Shown in pieces: positions 1 through 6,183 of a DNA stretch of 6,183 nt. The notes under the pieces are model-generated. The model did not search any database and had not been told where the DNA came from. It saw nothing but the letters and a program-made list of their open reading frames with translations. The DNA is from Segetibacter sp. (GTDB lineage: Bacteria; Bacteroidota; Bacteroidia; Chitinophagales; Chitinophagaceae). Position 1 is the stretch's first letter, and every line of letters starts with the position of its first letter. Position numbers and translations under genes: made by a program. The stretch covers positions 1-6,183 of the forward strand of contig JASLBT010000193.1 in the NCBI GenBank assembly GCA_030146445.1, in the 5' to 3' direction.

Positions 1-948
1 GTTGTCGTAACTGAAAAAATGGTTACGGCCTTTTGATTGTAAGAAGTCTTGTGCAAGTATTACTTCGGGATTGCCTTGTTTCTTTGTCAACACCTCGAAG
101 AAGTTTTCACCCGCATTTGGATTTCCTTTATATAAAGCGTAAGGTCCGCTGATGACTTCTTTTGCTGCGTCAAGCGATTTTTGGTAATAGTCGGTTGCCC
201 TTGCAGCAGGAATGCCTACTTCACCTCCCGGCGTACTAATCGGCGCGGGTAGAAGGTTGTTGTACCTGGCAATTGATCCGGCATACAACATTGCCCTGCA
301 CTTTAAAGCAGCTACGGTATACCTATTCGCGCGTGTATTACTTCCATTATTTCCAATTAGCGGTTTAATGGCATCAAGTTCACTCGCAATAAAATCGTAC
401 ACGTCGGCTTCTTTATCCCTTGGTTTCCTCAAGGCAGCTACGTCGTTCTTTTCGTCAACCAAGAGTTGGGTGGTAACAATGGGTACCCCGCCCATTCTTT
501 TTACCATTTCGAAGTAGTGATAAGCACGGAGAAACCTTAGCTCAGCATTAAATTGCCCTTTTTCGGCGGCAGTCAGGTCTGTTCCAAACTTCTCCATGTT
601 TTCAAGGGCAAGGTTGATGTCACGAACAAAATCGTAGTCCCACATGGTCCAGCGGTTGGTACCATAGGAGATGATGTTGTTCCGGGCTTCATCGCCGGCG
701 TTACCTCCGCCGGACCAAACAGCATCGTCGTACGACGTATGCTCCCGCCACCTGTCAGTAAGGGAAGCGTCAACCGGTAAACGATCGTAAAAATTAGCCA
801 GCAAACCGGTAATCAGTTTTGGATCATTCATTACCTGCTCGTTAACCAAAACGGTCTGAGATTCTCGCTCCAGCCAGTCCTTTTTCTTACAGGAAAACAT
901 TGAAAGGATGACCAGACAACAGATATTATATTTCAGAAAAGATTTCAT
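1..948 (-). CDS. SusD/RagB-family outer-membrane lipoprotein, N-terminal 316 residues (3' end outside window)
   Basis: This is the ligand-binding lid lipoprotein of a SusCD nutrient importer, expected on the outer face of the outer membrane on top of the SusC barrel encoded just upstream. Translating from the ATG at 948-946 gives an uninterrupted frame to the window edge. Residues 1-19 form a lipoprotein signal peptide (Lys2, Lys6, then a hydrophobic run) ending in MFSC, with Cys20 as the lipidated residue; the -3 and -2 positions (Met, Phe) are looser than the classical lipobox. Family hallmarks are a helical region with W-x-x-W-D-Y at about 100-105, the signature FLRAYHYFEMVKRMGGVP at 139-156, a TPR-like helix pair near 212-228 (ALKCRAMLYAGS), the segment VGIPAARATDYYQKSLDAAK at 244-263, and NPEVILAQ at 293-300. 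Full-length members are usually about 450-650 residues, so the C-terminal RagB/SusD domain is missing only because the window ends. The start is 12 bp after the susC stop with no Shine-Dalgarno sequence, consistent with co-transcription. The ligand cannot be inferred. Confidence 0.96.
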   Translation of the reverse strand, partial: MKSFLKYNICCLVILSMFSCKKKDWLERESQTVLVNEQVMNDPKLITGLLANFYDRLPVDASLTDRWREHTSYDDAVWSGGGNAGDEARNNIISYGTNRWTMWDYDFVRDINLALENMEKFGTDLTAAEKGQFNAELRFLRAYHYFEMVKRMGGVPIVTTQLLVDEKNDVAALRKPRDKEADVYDFIASELDAIKPLIGNNGSNTRANRYTVAALKCRAMLYAGSIARYNNLLPAPISTPGGEVGIPAARATDYYQKSLDAAKEVISGPYALYKGNPNAGENFFEVLTKKQGNPEVILAQDFLQSKGRNHFFSYDN

Positions 949-960
949 ATGGTTGTCTAA

Positions 961-3900
961 TTAAAGATTTAAGTTGAAGCCAAAGGTGTAGATACGCTGT
1001 TGCGGGTACTGCAGGGCGTTTCCAGCACTGATTTCAGGATCGATTTCGAACTCCCGCATATTGTCTAAAGAGAACAGGTTTGAGCCCTGGACATATACCC
1101 TAAGGGAACCAACTCCGAACCTTGACAATAAGCTCTTTGGAAAATCGTAGCCGAGCTGGAGGTTACGCAAGCGCACGTAACGAACGTTGGTGATCCAGAA
1201 GTCGTTGCGATTTCTAAAGTTCACGTGGTTTGGATCATCTTTCCTGACTGCGGGATAAGTTCCCGGGATCCAGGCGCTGTTAGGATCAAATGGATCTGTT
1301 CTGCGCCATGCATCGCTGATGAGGTAACCAACACCCGCACCATTGTTTTGGAAAGGAATTTGGGCCTCAAACGCCCGCTGGTAAGTTTGCATTGTTGCCC
1401 CTGCAAAGTCGATCGCAAGTGTTATCCCCCTATATCGGAAGTTGGAGTTGACACCAAAGCTCATGTAGGGTTGTGCACCCTGGGCATAACCTATGGGTCG
1501 CTCATCAAGATAGTTGATGGTGCCGTCCCCATTTGCGTCCTCGAAAATGAGATCTCCCGGCAACTGCGTCCTGTTACCTTGTCCATCATTATTAACCTTA
1601 TAGTCGTCGATCTCCTCCTGGGATTGGAAACGGCCAATCACATGATAGCCGAAGTTGACATCTGACCAACGATCTTCCCGCGAGTCCCGCCACTCCTGGA
1701 AAGAATTACCAAACCTGGGTTTGTAGGTATACAGCGACCTCAAACGTGCAAGCGTTGCGTTAGCACTGATGGAGTAAGTAAATCCTTGTTTTGCTGAATT
1801 TGTAAACGTCAGGATACCTTCGACACCACGAATAGCATCTGCATTCAGGTTTTCATTTGGCAGGGGATACCCTACTTCAGCTGGCAGTAAAACGTCGTAT
1901 CTCGCTGCCGGCAAACCAATTCGCCTGCGTTCGAAAACATCAACGGTTCCCGTGATCTTGTTCTCGAGTACGCCAAAGTCGATACCGATATTTTTGGAAA
2001 TATTTGTAACCCAGGTAAGGTTGGTGATCGGTAAGTCGCGTGGCAAAACACCGGTTACCAGTACACCGTTGAATACAGCATTACGATTTGCAAAATCATA
2101 GCCCTGCAGGTAGCCAAATGGTGTTGGGGCGTCGCCATTTGGAAATCCAATTTCGCTTCCGGTTTCACCATATGAAGCCCGTAACTTGAGGTCGCTGAAG
2201 GTTCGGCCTAACCCGTTTCGTAAAAAGGTTTCTTCGAGAGGTCTCCACCCCAGTGAAATGCCGGGGAAAAGACCGTAACGATTTTCTTTGGCATACAGGT
2301 AAGAGCCATCATAACGACCCAGTGCTTCGATCAGGTGTTTCTGCTTATAGTTGTAATTAATTCTGCCGATATACCCCGCCCTGGCTTCTTCATTAAATCT
2401 ATTTATATACCTGTTCATATCGGCGAAGTAGATCAGCGAAACGGTATTGTTTTGGGGCAGGGCACCCACATCAGTAAATTCTGCTTTGTTTTCAGAACGC
2501 TCGTAGGCTGCAACTGCAGAAATGTTGTGGTCGCCAATCCTTTTATTATACGTCAACTGGAACTGGGCAAAATTATTTTCAATATTTTGCCTTTGTTTGC
2601 GTCGCCATGGATTTTGGTTACCGCCGTTTACATTGTACTTATCTGTAGCGGGATCATAGGTGTAGGCATCGTAGGTATATTCAAATTCATCCAGCACGTT
2701 CACCGTGTAATTATGCTGGTAGGTACCTTTCGCTGATAAACCAAATGGAAGGTCATATTGGACCGAGAAGATACCTTTCATTGCACGCCAGTCGTCCTCG
2801 GTTGTGCCGGTAACGTCTGTAGCATAGGTAGCAGGATTAACGTTTATGTTGTGCACTGCATTTACATACCGGGGATTGTCGTTTGCATACATCCTTTCAG
2901 TTGGCCACATCGTGTAAACAGACAAAAATGGATTGAAGTAGTCATCCAGACCGGGAACACCTGCCTGCCTGCGCTTTTCAAGACGTCCGCTCAATTGCGT
3001 ACTGATCTTTAACCCTTTCGCAAGACCGGCTTCAAGGTTTGCCTGTATGTTGGTACGATTGAAGCTGAAATCGCGCATAAGGGCGTCCTGGCTTACATTA
3101 CTCACGGAGAAGTAATACCTACTGTTTGCAGATCCACCAGATGCACTGGCAGTGACGTATGATTGCGGAACATTAGGCCGCATGATGTATTTGTAATAAT
3201 CAAAACTCTGGTAGCCTTTTTCGGTGCCTGCATCCCACTTTGCGAGTTCTTCAGGGGTAATGTTTGCAGGGTTGGGCTGCCCCTTGTTTTGATTTGACCA
3301 GGCCAGGCCACGCATATAGGTTGCTGCGTCCGGTGGCTTAGGTAAACGGGTGAAGTTTTGGTAACCCTGGTAAGCCGAAACGTTTATCGCTGTCTTACCC
3401 CCTGTTCTACCCCTTTTGGTGGTAACCAATATAACCCCGTTTGCCGCCCGCAAACCATAGATTGCAGCAGATGCATCTTTAAGGATAGAAATATTTTCAA
3501 CGTCGCCTACACCAAGTTGGTTGAACTGGCCGGCATCGGCAGGTACACCGTCGATAACATAGAGCGGGGCGCCCATATTCCTGATTTGGATACTGGTGGT
3601 AGCTCCTGGTCGTGCATCCGCCTGCCTTGCGGTGATACCCTGAACCTGGCCTACGAGCGCACCTGATGTAGTAGTCGACGGAGTTCGCAACAGGGTTTCT
3701 GATTTGATACTACTTACCGCCCCGGTCACCGTGGCCCTTCGCTGTGTACCATAACCAACCACGATAACGTCGTTCAATTGCTGGCTGGTTGACTGAAGTT
3801 GAATATCAACGGTTGAGCGGTTTCCAACACGAATCTCCTGTTCGGCATAACCAATTGAACTGAAGACCAGGGTTGGATTAAAGGGAGCTCTTATCGTATA

Positions 3901-4146
3901 CTGTCCCTCTGCATTAGTTACTGTACTGGTGGTGGTGCCCTTTACTTGTACGGTAACACCTGCAAGAGCCGTATCCCCGTGTGCAACCTTACCACGAATT
4001 ACCGTTGTGGTCGCATCCTGGGAAAAAAGACGAGTTGAGCAAATCGAAAGGAAAAAGACCAGGAGGATCATTTTTCCAACATAAGAATGGAAGTTAATAC
4101 GGCCGGGAAAAGATCGACCTCGTTCTGATGGCAAGCTAAATTTCAT
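961..4146 (-). CDS. SusC/RagA-family TonB-linked outer-membrane transporter, complete (1061 aa)
   Basis: This is a TonB-dependent outer-membrane barrel that imports a ligand captured by its SusD partner, using energy from the inner-membrane TonB/ExbBD complex. In order: a signal peptide with an unusually long basic lead (residues 1-25), a hydrophobic core at 26-40 (ILLVFFLSICS) and likely cleavage near LFSQ at 40-43; a CarboxypepD_reg-like beta-sandwich at about 48-118 (IRGKV ... GVTVQVKGT ... GQYTI); a TonB-box-like segment NDVIVVGYG at 125-133; a plug domain to about residue 246 with LYVIDGVP at 195-202 and the SusC signature KDASAAIYGLRAANGVILVTTKRG spread over 223-246; then the beta-barrel to the C-terminus. 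An EF-hand-like DANGDGTINYLD lies at 870-881, common in this family. The length is normal. There is no STN domain, so the FecR/ECF-sigma signalling type of SusC is unlikely. The ATG at 4146 keeps the full basic lead; Met26 (4071) would give a shorter signal peptide and is a less likely alternative. No Shine-Dalgarno is visible. The final residue is Leu rather than the usual aromatic. Confidence 0.97.
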   Translation of the reverse strand: MKFSLPSERGRSFPGRINFHSYVGKMILLVFFLSICSTRLFSQDATTTVIRGKVAHGDTALAGVTVQVKGTTTSTVTNAEGQYTIRAPFNPTLVFSSIGYAEQEIRVGNRSTVDIQLQSTSQQLNDVIVVGYGTQRRATVTGAVSSIKSETLLRTPSTTTSGALVGQVQGITARQADARPGATTSIQIRNMGAPLYVIDGVPADAGQFNQLGVGDVENISILKDASAAIYGLRAANGVILVTTKRGRTGGKTAINVSAYQGYQNFTRLPKPPDAATYMRGLAWSNQNKGQPNPANITPEELAKWDAGTEKGYQSFDYYKYIMRPNVPQSYVTASASGGSANSRYYFSVSNVSQDALMRDFSFNRTNIQANLEAGLAKGLKISTQLSGRLEKRRQAGVPGLDDYFNPFLSVYTMWPTERMYANDNPRYVNAVHNINVNPATYATDVTGTTEDDWRAMKGIFSVQYDLPFGLSAKGTYQHNYTVNVLDEFEYTYDAYTYDPATDKYNVNGGNQNPWRRKQRQNIENNFAQFQLTYNKRIGDHNISAVAAYERSENKAEFTDVGALPQNNTVSLIYFADMNRYINRFNEEARAGYIGRINYNYKQKHLIEALGRYDGSYLYAKENRYGLFPGISLGWRPLEETFLRNGLGRTFSDLKLRASYGETGSEIGFPNGDAPTPFGYLQGYDFANRNAVFNGVLVTGVLPRDLPITNLTWVTNISKNIGIDFGVLENKITGTVDVFERRRIGLPAARYDVLLPAEVGYPLPNENLNADAIRGVEGILTFTNSAKQGFTYSISANATLARLRSLYTYKPRFGNSFQEWRDSREDRWSDVNFGYHVIGRFQSQEEIDDYKVNNDGQGNRTQLPGDLIFEDANGDGTINYLDERPIGYAQGAQPYMSFGVNSNFRYRGITLAIDFAGATMQTYQRAFEAQIPFQNNGAGVGYLISDAWRRTDPFDPNSAWIPGTYPAVRKDDPNHVNFRNRNDFWITNVRYVRLRNLQLGYDFPKSLLSRFGVGSLRVYVQGSNLFSLDNMREFEIDPEISAGNALQYPQQRIYTFGFNLNL

Positions 4147-4207
4147 GGCATTAATTGATTATTAGATTTTCAATCCGGGAAGCGGGTGACAAGAAGCGCA
4201 TTACGGA

Positions 4208-4226
4208 TAACCCCTGGGAAGGGTTA
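4208..4226 (-). promoter_or_regulatory. Short inverted repeat in the predicted susC leader
   Basis: TAACCC at 4208-4213 pairs with GGGTTA at 4221-4226 around a 7-nt loop, about 60 bp upstream of the susC ATG. On the minus strand no T-run follows, so it is not an intrinsic terminator. It could be a leader hairpin or a regulator site; the stem of 6 bp is short enough to be chance. Confidence 0.3.
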
Positions 4227-4343
4227 AAGGACAGAGTAGTATCATAGCAAATCGTTATTAGTAAAGACCGTTAAAATCTAAAAATGCTGCGCAAACTTTA
4301 ACATTATTTAGGCAGGTATTCGCCGATATTAACAGTTAGGAAA

Positions 4344-4351
4344 CAAATGTA
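4344..4351 (-). promoter_or_regulatory. Candidate Bacteroidota -7 promoter box for susCD (TACATTTG)
   Basis: On the minus strand this reads TACATTTG, an exact match to the Bacteroidota primary-sigma consensus TAnnTTTG. A TTG that could serve as the -33 element lies at 4369-4367, but the spacer is 15 bp, shorter than the 17-23 bp usually quoted. It sits in the AT-rich part of the gap about 200 bp upstream of the susC start and would give a leader of roughly 190 nt. It is the best-placed susC promoter candidate, but this rests on motif match alone. Confidence 0.45.
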
Positions 4352-4451
4352 AGTTAAACGTACTTTCAATTTACTTTAACGTTTAATTTATACGAAGTTT
4401 TTTTGATACTTACGATTAACAACTGCCATCAGTGCGTTCCCACAAAACTTC

Positions 4452-4468
4452 AATAGCCCTGGACTATT
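4452..4468 (-). other. Tight 7-bp hairpin in the intergenic block
   Basis: As minus-strand RNA, AATAGTC and GGCTATT form a 7-bp stem with a 3-nt CAG loop, including one G-U pair. On the plus strand the same position is a C-A mismatch, so the structure is better formed by a minus-strand transcript. Neighbouring short stems are TGGTT/AACCA (4490-4494 with 4503-4507) and CTG/CAG (4423-4432). Together they hint at a structured RNA but do not match a family I recognise. Confidence 0.3.
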
Positions 4469-4559
4469 CGGTTCAATGCCTGACTCATCTGGTTTTATGC
4501 CCAACCAAACGCTGCACAAACGGCGGGTCACCACATGATTGTTGATGTTTCCAGCCCGG

Positions 4560-4619
4560 ACTGGTGATCCAGCTATCGCTGTTCGGGGGTAATTTTTGCA
4601 AAGGTAGTTCACTGGTGAT
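4560..4619. repeat. Two direct copies of ACTGGTGAT, 51 bp apart
   Basis: ACTGGTGAT occurs at 4560-4568 and again at 4611-4619. The copies bracket the TACCTTTG box at 4599-4606, the arrangement expected for a dimeric or looping regulator, but a 9-bp repeat can also occur by chance. No regulator gene is in view to assign it to. Confidence 0.35.
4599..4606 (-). promoter_or_regulatory. Second -7-like box (TACCTTTG, followed by CA) upstream of the structured block
   Basis: The minus strand reads TACCTTTGCA, a textbook-looking Bacteroidota -7 element. No TTG is found at the usual -33 distance; the nearest, at 4639-4637, is 30 bp away. A start about 7 nt downstream would transcribe the hairpin-rich block at 4590-4400 either as a separate small RNA or as a leader of about 450 nt ahead of susC. 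It could also be a chance match. Confidence 0.35.
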
Positions 4620-4652
4620 GGAGGATTATACCCAGACAACGAGTGGAAGGAT

Positions 4653-4678
4653 AAAAAAAAACATACTCGCACACCGAG
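4653..4678 (-). terminator. Weak terminator-like hairpin plus T9 downstream of the VCBS gene
   Basis: On the minus strand CTCG/CGAG (4678-4675 with 4669-4666) forms a 4-bp GC-rich stem with a 5-nt loop, followed after 4 nt by nine T residues (4661-4653). The stem is short and lies about 195 bp past the VCBS stop codon, so it is only a possible transcript end for that gene. Confidence 0.22.
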
Positions 4679-4872
4679 GACCATATAAAATGGGTGCAAA
4701 GCGTTGAATGATCGGATAGTGCATGAAACAAATGATACCCAAACTCCTATACTTTCAGCCATCTTTTTATGTAAACCTAATCCACTCCTATCGCTATCAT
4801 CCGTGTTCTATCAACTACCATCAACATTGCGCAATATCGTTGCAGTCTTAAGATTATTATAGGTCAAGTCGA

Positions 4873-6183
4873 TCAAAGCGGCACTGTTCGTTTGTTACCG
4901 CGATAATCGGATATGATTACATTTTGCACGTCTTTGGGTATTTGCAGGCTACGTGTGCCCTGGGACAGAAATGTGGAACCATAATAAAATTCCATTTTCT
5001 TTTTGCTCCCATCACGGTAAATCATTTCGGCGGAAAAATCTTCCTTGTTCAGGGGGATCCATTTAGAGGTGCTCGCCGGTTTGTTTGCTGTTTTCGCAAA
5101 TACCCTTAGGCTATCCTGGTTTTGTGTTGCCAGCAACAGGTCACCTCTCGCCGGCGAGTGAAGCGTAGCAAATGCTTTCCCGTCAGCATTCACATAAAAT
5201 CCGCTTTCGGCGATCGTAAGCGGTCTGAAGTTGCCCTTACCATCTCCTTGCAGGTACAAGCCATTAAAGGCGTCGTGCCGTCCGCTTCCGGGCTCCATGC
5301 CGTAGTCGTTGCCAACCAGGAGTAAGTCGTCGAAGCCATCCTCATTTATATCTTTATTGATCATGCCATACAGTGGTGCCGTTTGCGCTTCAAGGGGTAA
5401 GGGCTTTATGCCAAATTGGCCATTGCCTTTGTTCTCGAGGAAGCTGCTGTTCATGTCGGTTGCCTTTAAAACAACCGCGTCGCGCGCTTCTTCCGGACCC
5501 CATAGGTCGGTTAACGATGCTCGACCAAATGATTTATACGTGGGGTACTTTTTACGGATCGATATCAGCTGGCCGATCAGATCGTCGCGCGTATGCATCG
5601 GGTAAGGCCTGCGGGAACTATCGCTTGCGAGCATATAACAAAACAACATAGGATCAAGCCTTCCGTTTTCATTGAGGTCCTTTGCATAAACAGTCATTGG
5701 TTCCCGACCAGAAGCTTTGAAGTTGGAGTTCAGGCCGAGGTTGCCTGCAACATAATCTATGTCGCCATCCCGGTCAAAATCACCGGATACCAGGCTGTTC
5801 CACCAACCGACATTTTGCTGAACGCCTGTGCCATTTATGATCTCGAATGTTGTACCTGTATTCCTGAGAAAGTTAACCGGCATCCACTCTCCCACCAGTA
5901 CCAGGTCGGGTTTGCCATCGTTATCGAAGTCGGACCATAAAGCATCGGTGATCATACCCGCATTGCTCAGTGAAGGACAATACCGGGCAGTTGCATCAGT
6001 AAACTTTCCTGCTTCATTTTGCAACAGAAAGCTTTTGGGAGCGGCGGGGTATGCGCCGGACACGCTACGCCCACCCACAAACAAGTCAAGGTCGCCATCC
6101 TGGTCCCAATCTGCCGCACGAACACATGAGCCGTTGGCGAATTCTTTTGGAAGGGCCGCCGGATCCCATTTGAAGTATCCGTT
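4873..6183 (-). CDS. VCBS/FG-GAP repeat protein, CRTAC1/UnbV-like, C-terminal 436 residues (5' end outside window)
   Basis: This is the C-terminal part of a probably exported beta-propeller-type repeat protein. The frame is open from the window edge to a TGA at 4875-4873. Five Ca-binding-loop motifs of the DxDxDG type can be read, numbering from the first residue in the window: DWDQDGDLD at 25-33, DFDNDGKPD at 85-93, DFDRDGDID at 135-143, DLNENGRLD at 169-177 and DINEDGFDD at 278-286. Around them are family-type phrases such as ALWSDFDNDG, VGEWMPV, GWWNSLVSGDFD, AGNLGLNS and a charged stretch HTRDDLIGQLISIRKKYPTY. The final ~50 residues (GSTFLSQGTRSLQIPK) resemble the usual end of Bacteroidota VCBS proteins of roughly 1,100 residues, so perhaps 60% of the gene lies outside. 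A TTG at 6084 is an internal Leu codon inside the first visible repeat, not the start. Enzymatic activity is not indicated; a binding or surface-structural role is an inference. Such genes often accompany susCD pairs, but the 726-bp gap argues against one simple operon with the susC downstream. Confidence 0.92.
   Translation of the reverse strand, partial: NGYFKWDPAALPKEFANGSCVRAADWDQDGDLDLFVGGRSVSGAYPAAPKSFLLQNEAGKFTDATARYCPSLSNAGMITDALWSDFDNDGKPDLVLVGEWMPVNFLRNTGTTFEIINGTGVQQNVGWWNSLVSGDFDRDGDIDYVAGNLGLNSNFKASGREPMTVYAKDLNENGRLDPMLFCYMLASDSSRRPYPMHTRDDLIGQLISIRKKYPTYKSFGRASLTDLWGPEEARDAVVLKATDMNSSFLENKGNGQFGIKPLPLEAQTAPLYGMINKDINEDGFDDLLLVGNDYGMEPGSGRHDAFNGLYLQGDGKGNFRPLTIAESGFYVNADGKAFATLHSPARGDLLLATQNQDSLRVFAKTANKPASTSKWIPLNKEDFSAEMIYRDGSKKKMEFYYGSTFLSQGTRSLQIPKDVQNVIISDYRGNKRTVPL

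Larger units (their letters stand above)
4147..4872. other. Intergenic region between the VCBS gene and susC; no convincing protein gene
   Basis: This gap separates two same-strand genes. The part nearest susC (about 4240-4410) is AT-rich and promoter-like. The middle (about 4410-4610) is more GC-balanced, nearly open on both strands and rich in short inverted repeats. The part next to the VCBS stop holds a perfect 10-bp palindrome ATTGCGCAAT at 4826-4835 and an 8-bp palindrome TCTTAAGA at 4846-4853. A 124-residue minus-strand frame covers 4762-4388 but has no family motif, many Cys residues and overlaps promoter-like sequence, so I do not call it a gene. No tRNA, rRNA, known riboswitch core or transposase fragment was recognised by eye. 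Confidence 0.8.

Noticed and set aside
212..780. Plus-strand open frames of 101 and 75 residues
   Set aside because: They are antisense to the SusD reading frame, which is continuous and carries the family signature over the same bases.
1225..1665. A 146-residue plus-strand open frame
   Set aside because: It lies entirely antisense to the well-supported susC barrel coding region and shows no family features; it is a shadow of susC codon use.
4143..4151. A two-codon frame ATG-CCA-TGA overlapping the susC start by ATGA
   Set aside because: Such a minimal frame arises easily by chance in this AT-rich start region and nothing else indicates translational coupling.
4388..4762. A 124-residue minus-strand open frame in the intergenic region
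   Set aside because: It has no recognisable domain, an odd Cys-rich composition, no ribosome-binding context, and it spans the TACCTTTG box and the T9 run. Treated as spacer or RNA/repeat rather than a protein gene.
4826..4835. Palindrome ATTGCGCAAT as a terminator of the VCBS gene
   Set aside because: A perfect palindrome without a loop and with no following T-run on the minus strand does not make an intrinsic terminator; it might be a protein-binding site but nothing supports that.
4924..5940. Several overlapping plus-strand open frames of 61-115 residues
   Set aside because: All are antisense to the VCBS/FG-GAP gene, overlap each other and lack motifs; the minus-strand frame has clear DxDxDG repeats.
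6082..6084. TTG as the start codon of the VCBS gene
   Set aside because: It encodes Leu directly after the first visible DxDxDG motif and the same frame stays open with matching family sequence to the window edge, so the true start is outside.

Overview
The window looks like a chromosomal segment from a Bacteroidota bacterium, most likely a soil- or water-type member of Chitinophagaceae or a related family. The evidence is a SusC/SusD outer-membrane pair, a large VCBS/FG-GAP repeat protein of the kind common in that group, start sites without Shine-Dalgarno sequences, and TAnnTTTG-type promoter boxes. Base composition is moderate, roughly mid-40s %GC by eye and not computed. All three genes lie on the minus strand, so the biological reading order runs from high to low coordinates.

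Layout in transcription order. (1) 6183-4873 holds the C-terminal 436 residues of a VCBS/FG-GAP repeat protein (CRTAC1/UnbV-like architecture); its N-terminus is outside the window. (2) 4872-4147 is a 726-bp gap with no convincing protein gene. It contains two sequences matching the Bacteroidota -7 box, several short inverted repeats, a 9-bp direct repeat, and a roughly 200-bp block that is almost open on both strands and may be a small RNA, a structured leader, a dispersed repeat or a decayed gene. (3) 4146-961 is a complete susC-type TonB-dependent transporter of 1061 residues. (4) 948-1 is the N-terminal 316 residues of the partner susD-type lipoprotein, which starts 12 bp after the susC stop and runs off the window.

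How the parts fit. SusC is the outer-membrane barrel and SusD the surface lipoprotein lid that captures a ligand, commonly a glycan or peptide, and passes it to SusC for TonB-driven import. The pair is almost certainly co-transcribed. The VCBS protein is probably exported and may be a surface or ligand-associated accessory factor, or the last gene of a preceding, similar operon. No glycoside hydrolase, peptidase, sigma factor, anti-sigma factor or two-component regulator is visible, so the substrate cannot be named. I see no strong evidence for a new type of system. The intergenic block at 4388-4620 is the part most worth a database check.
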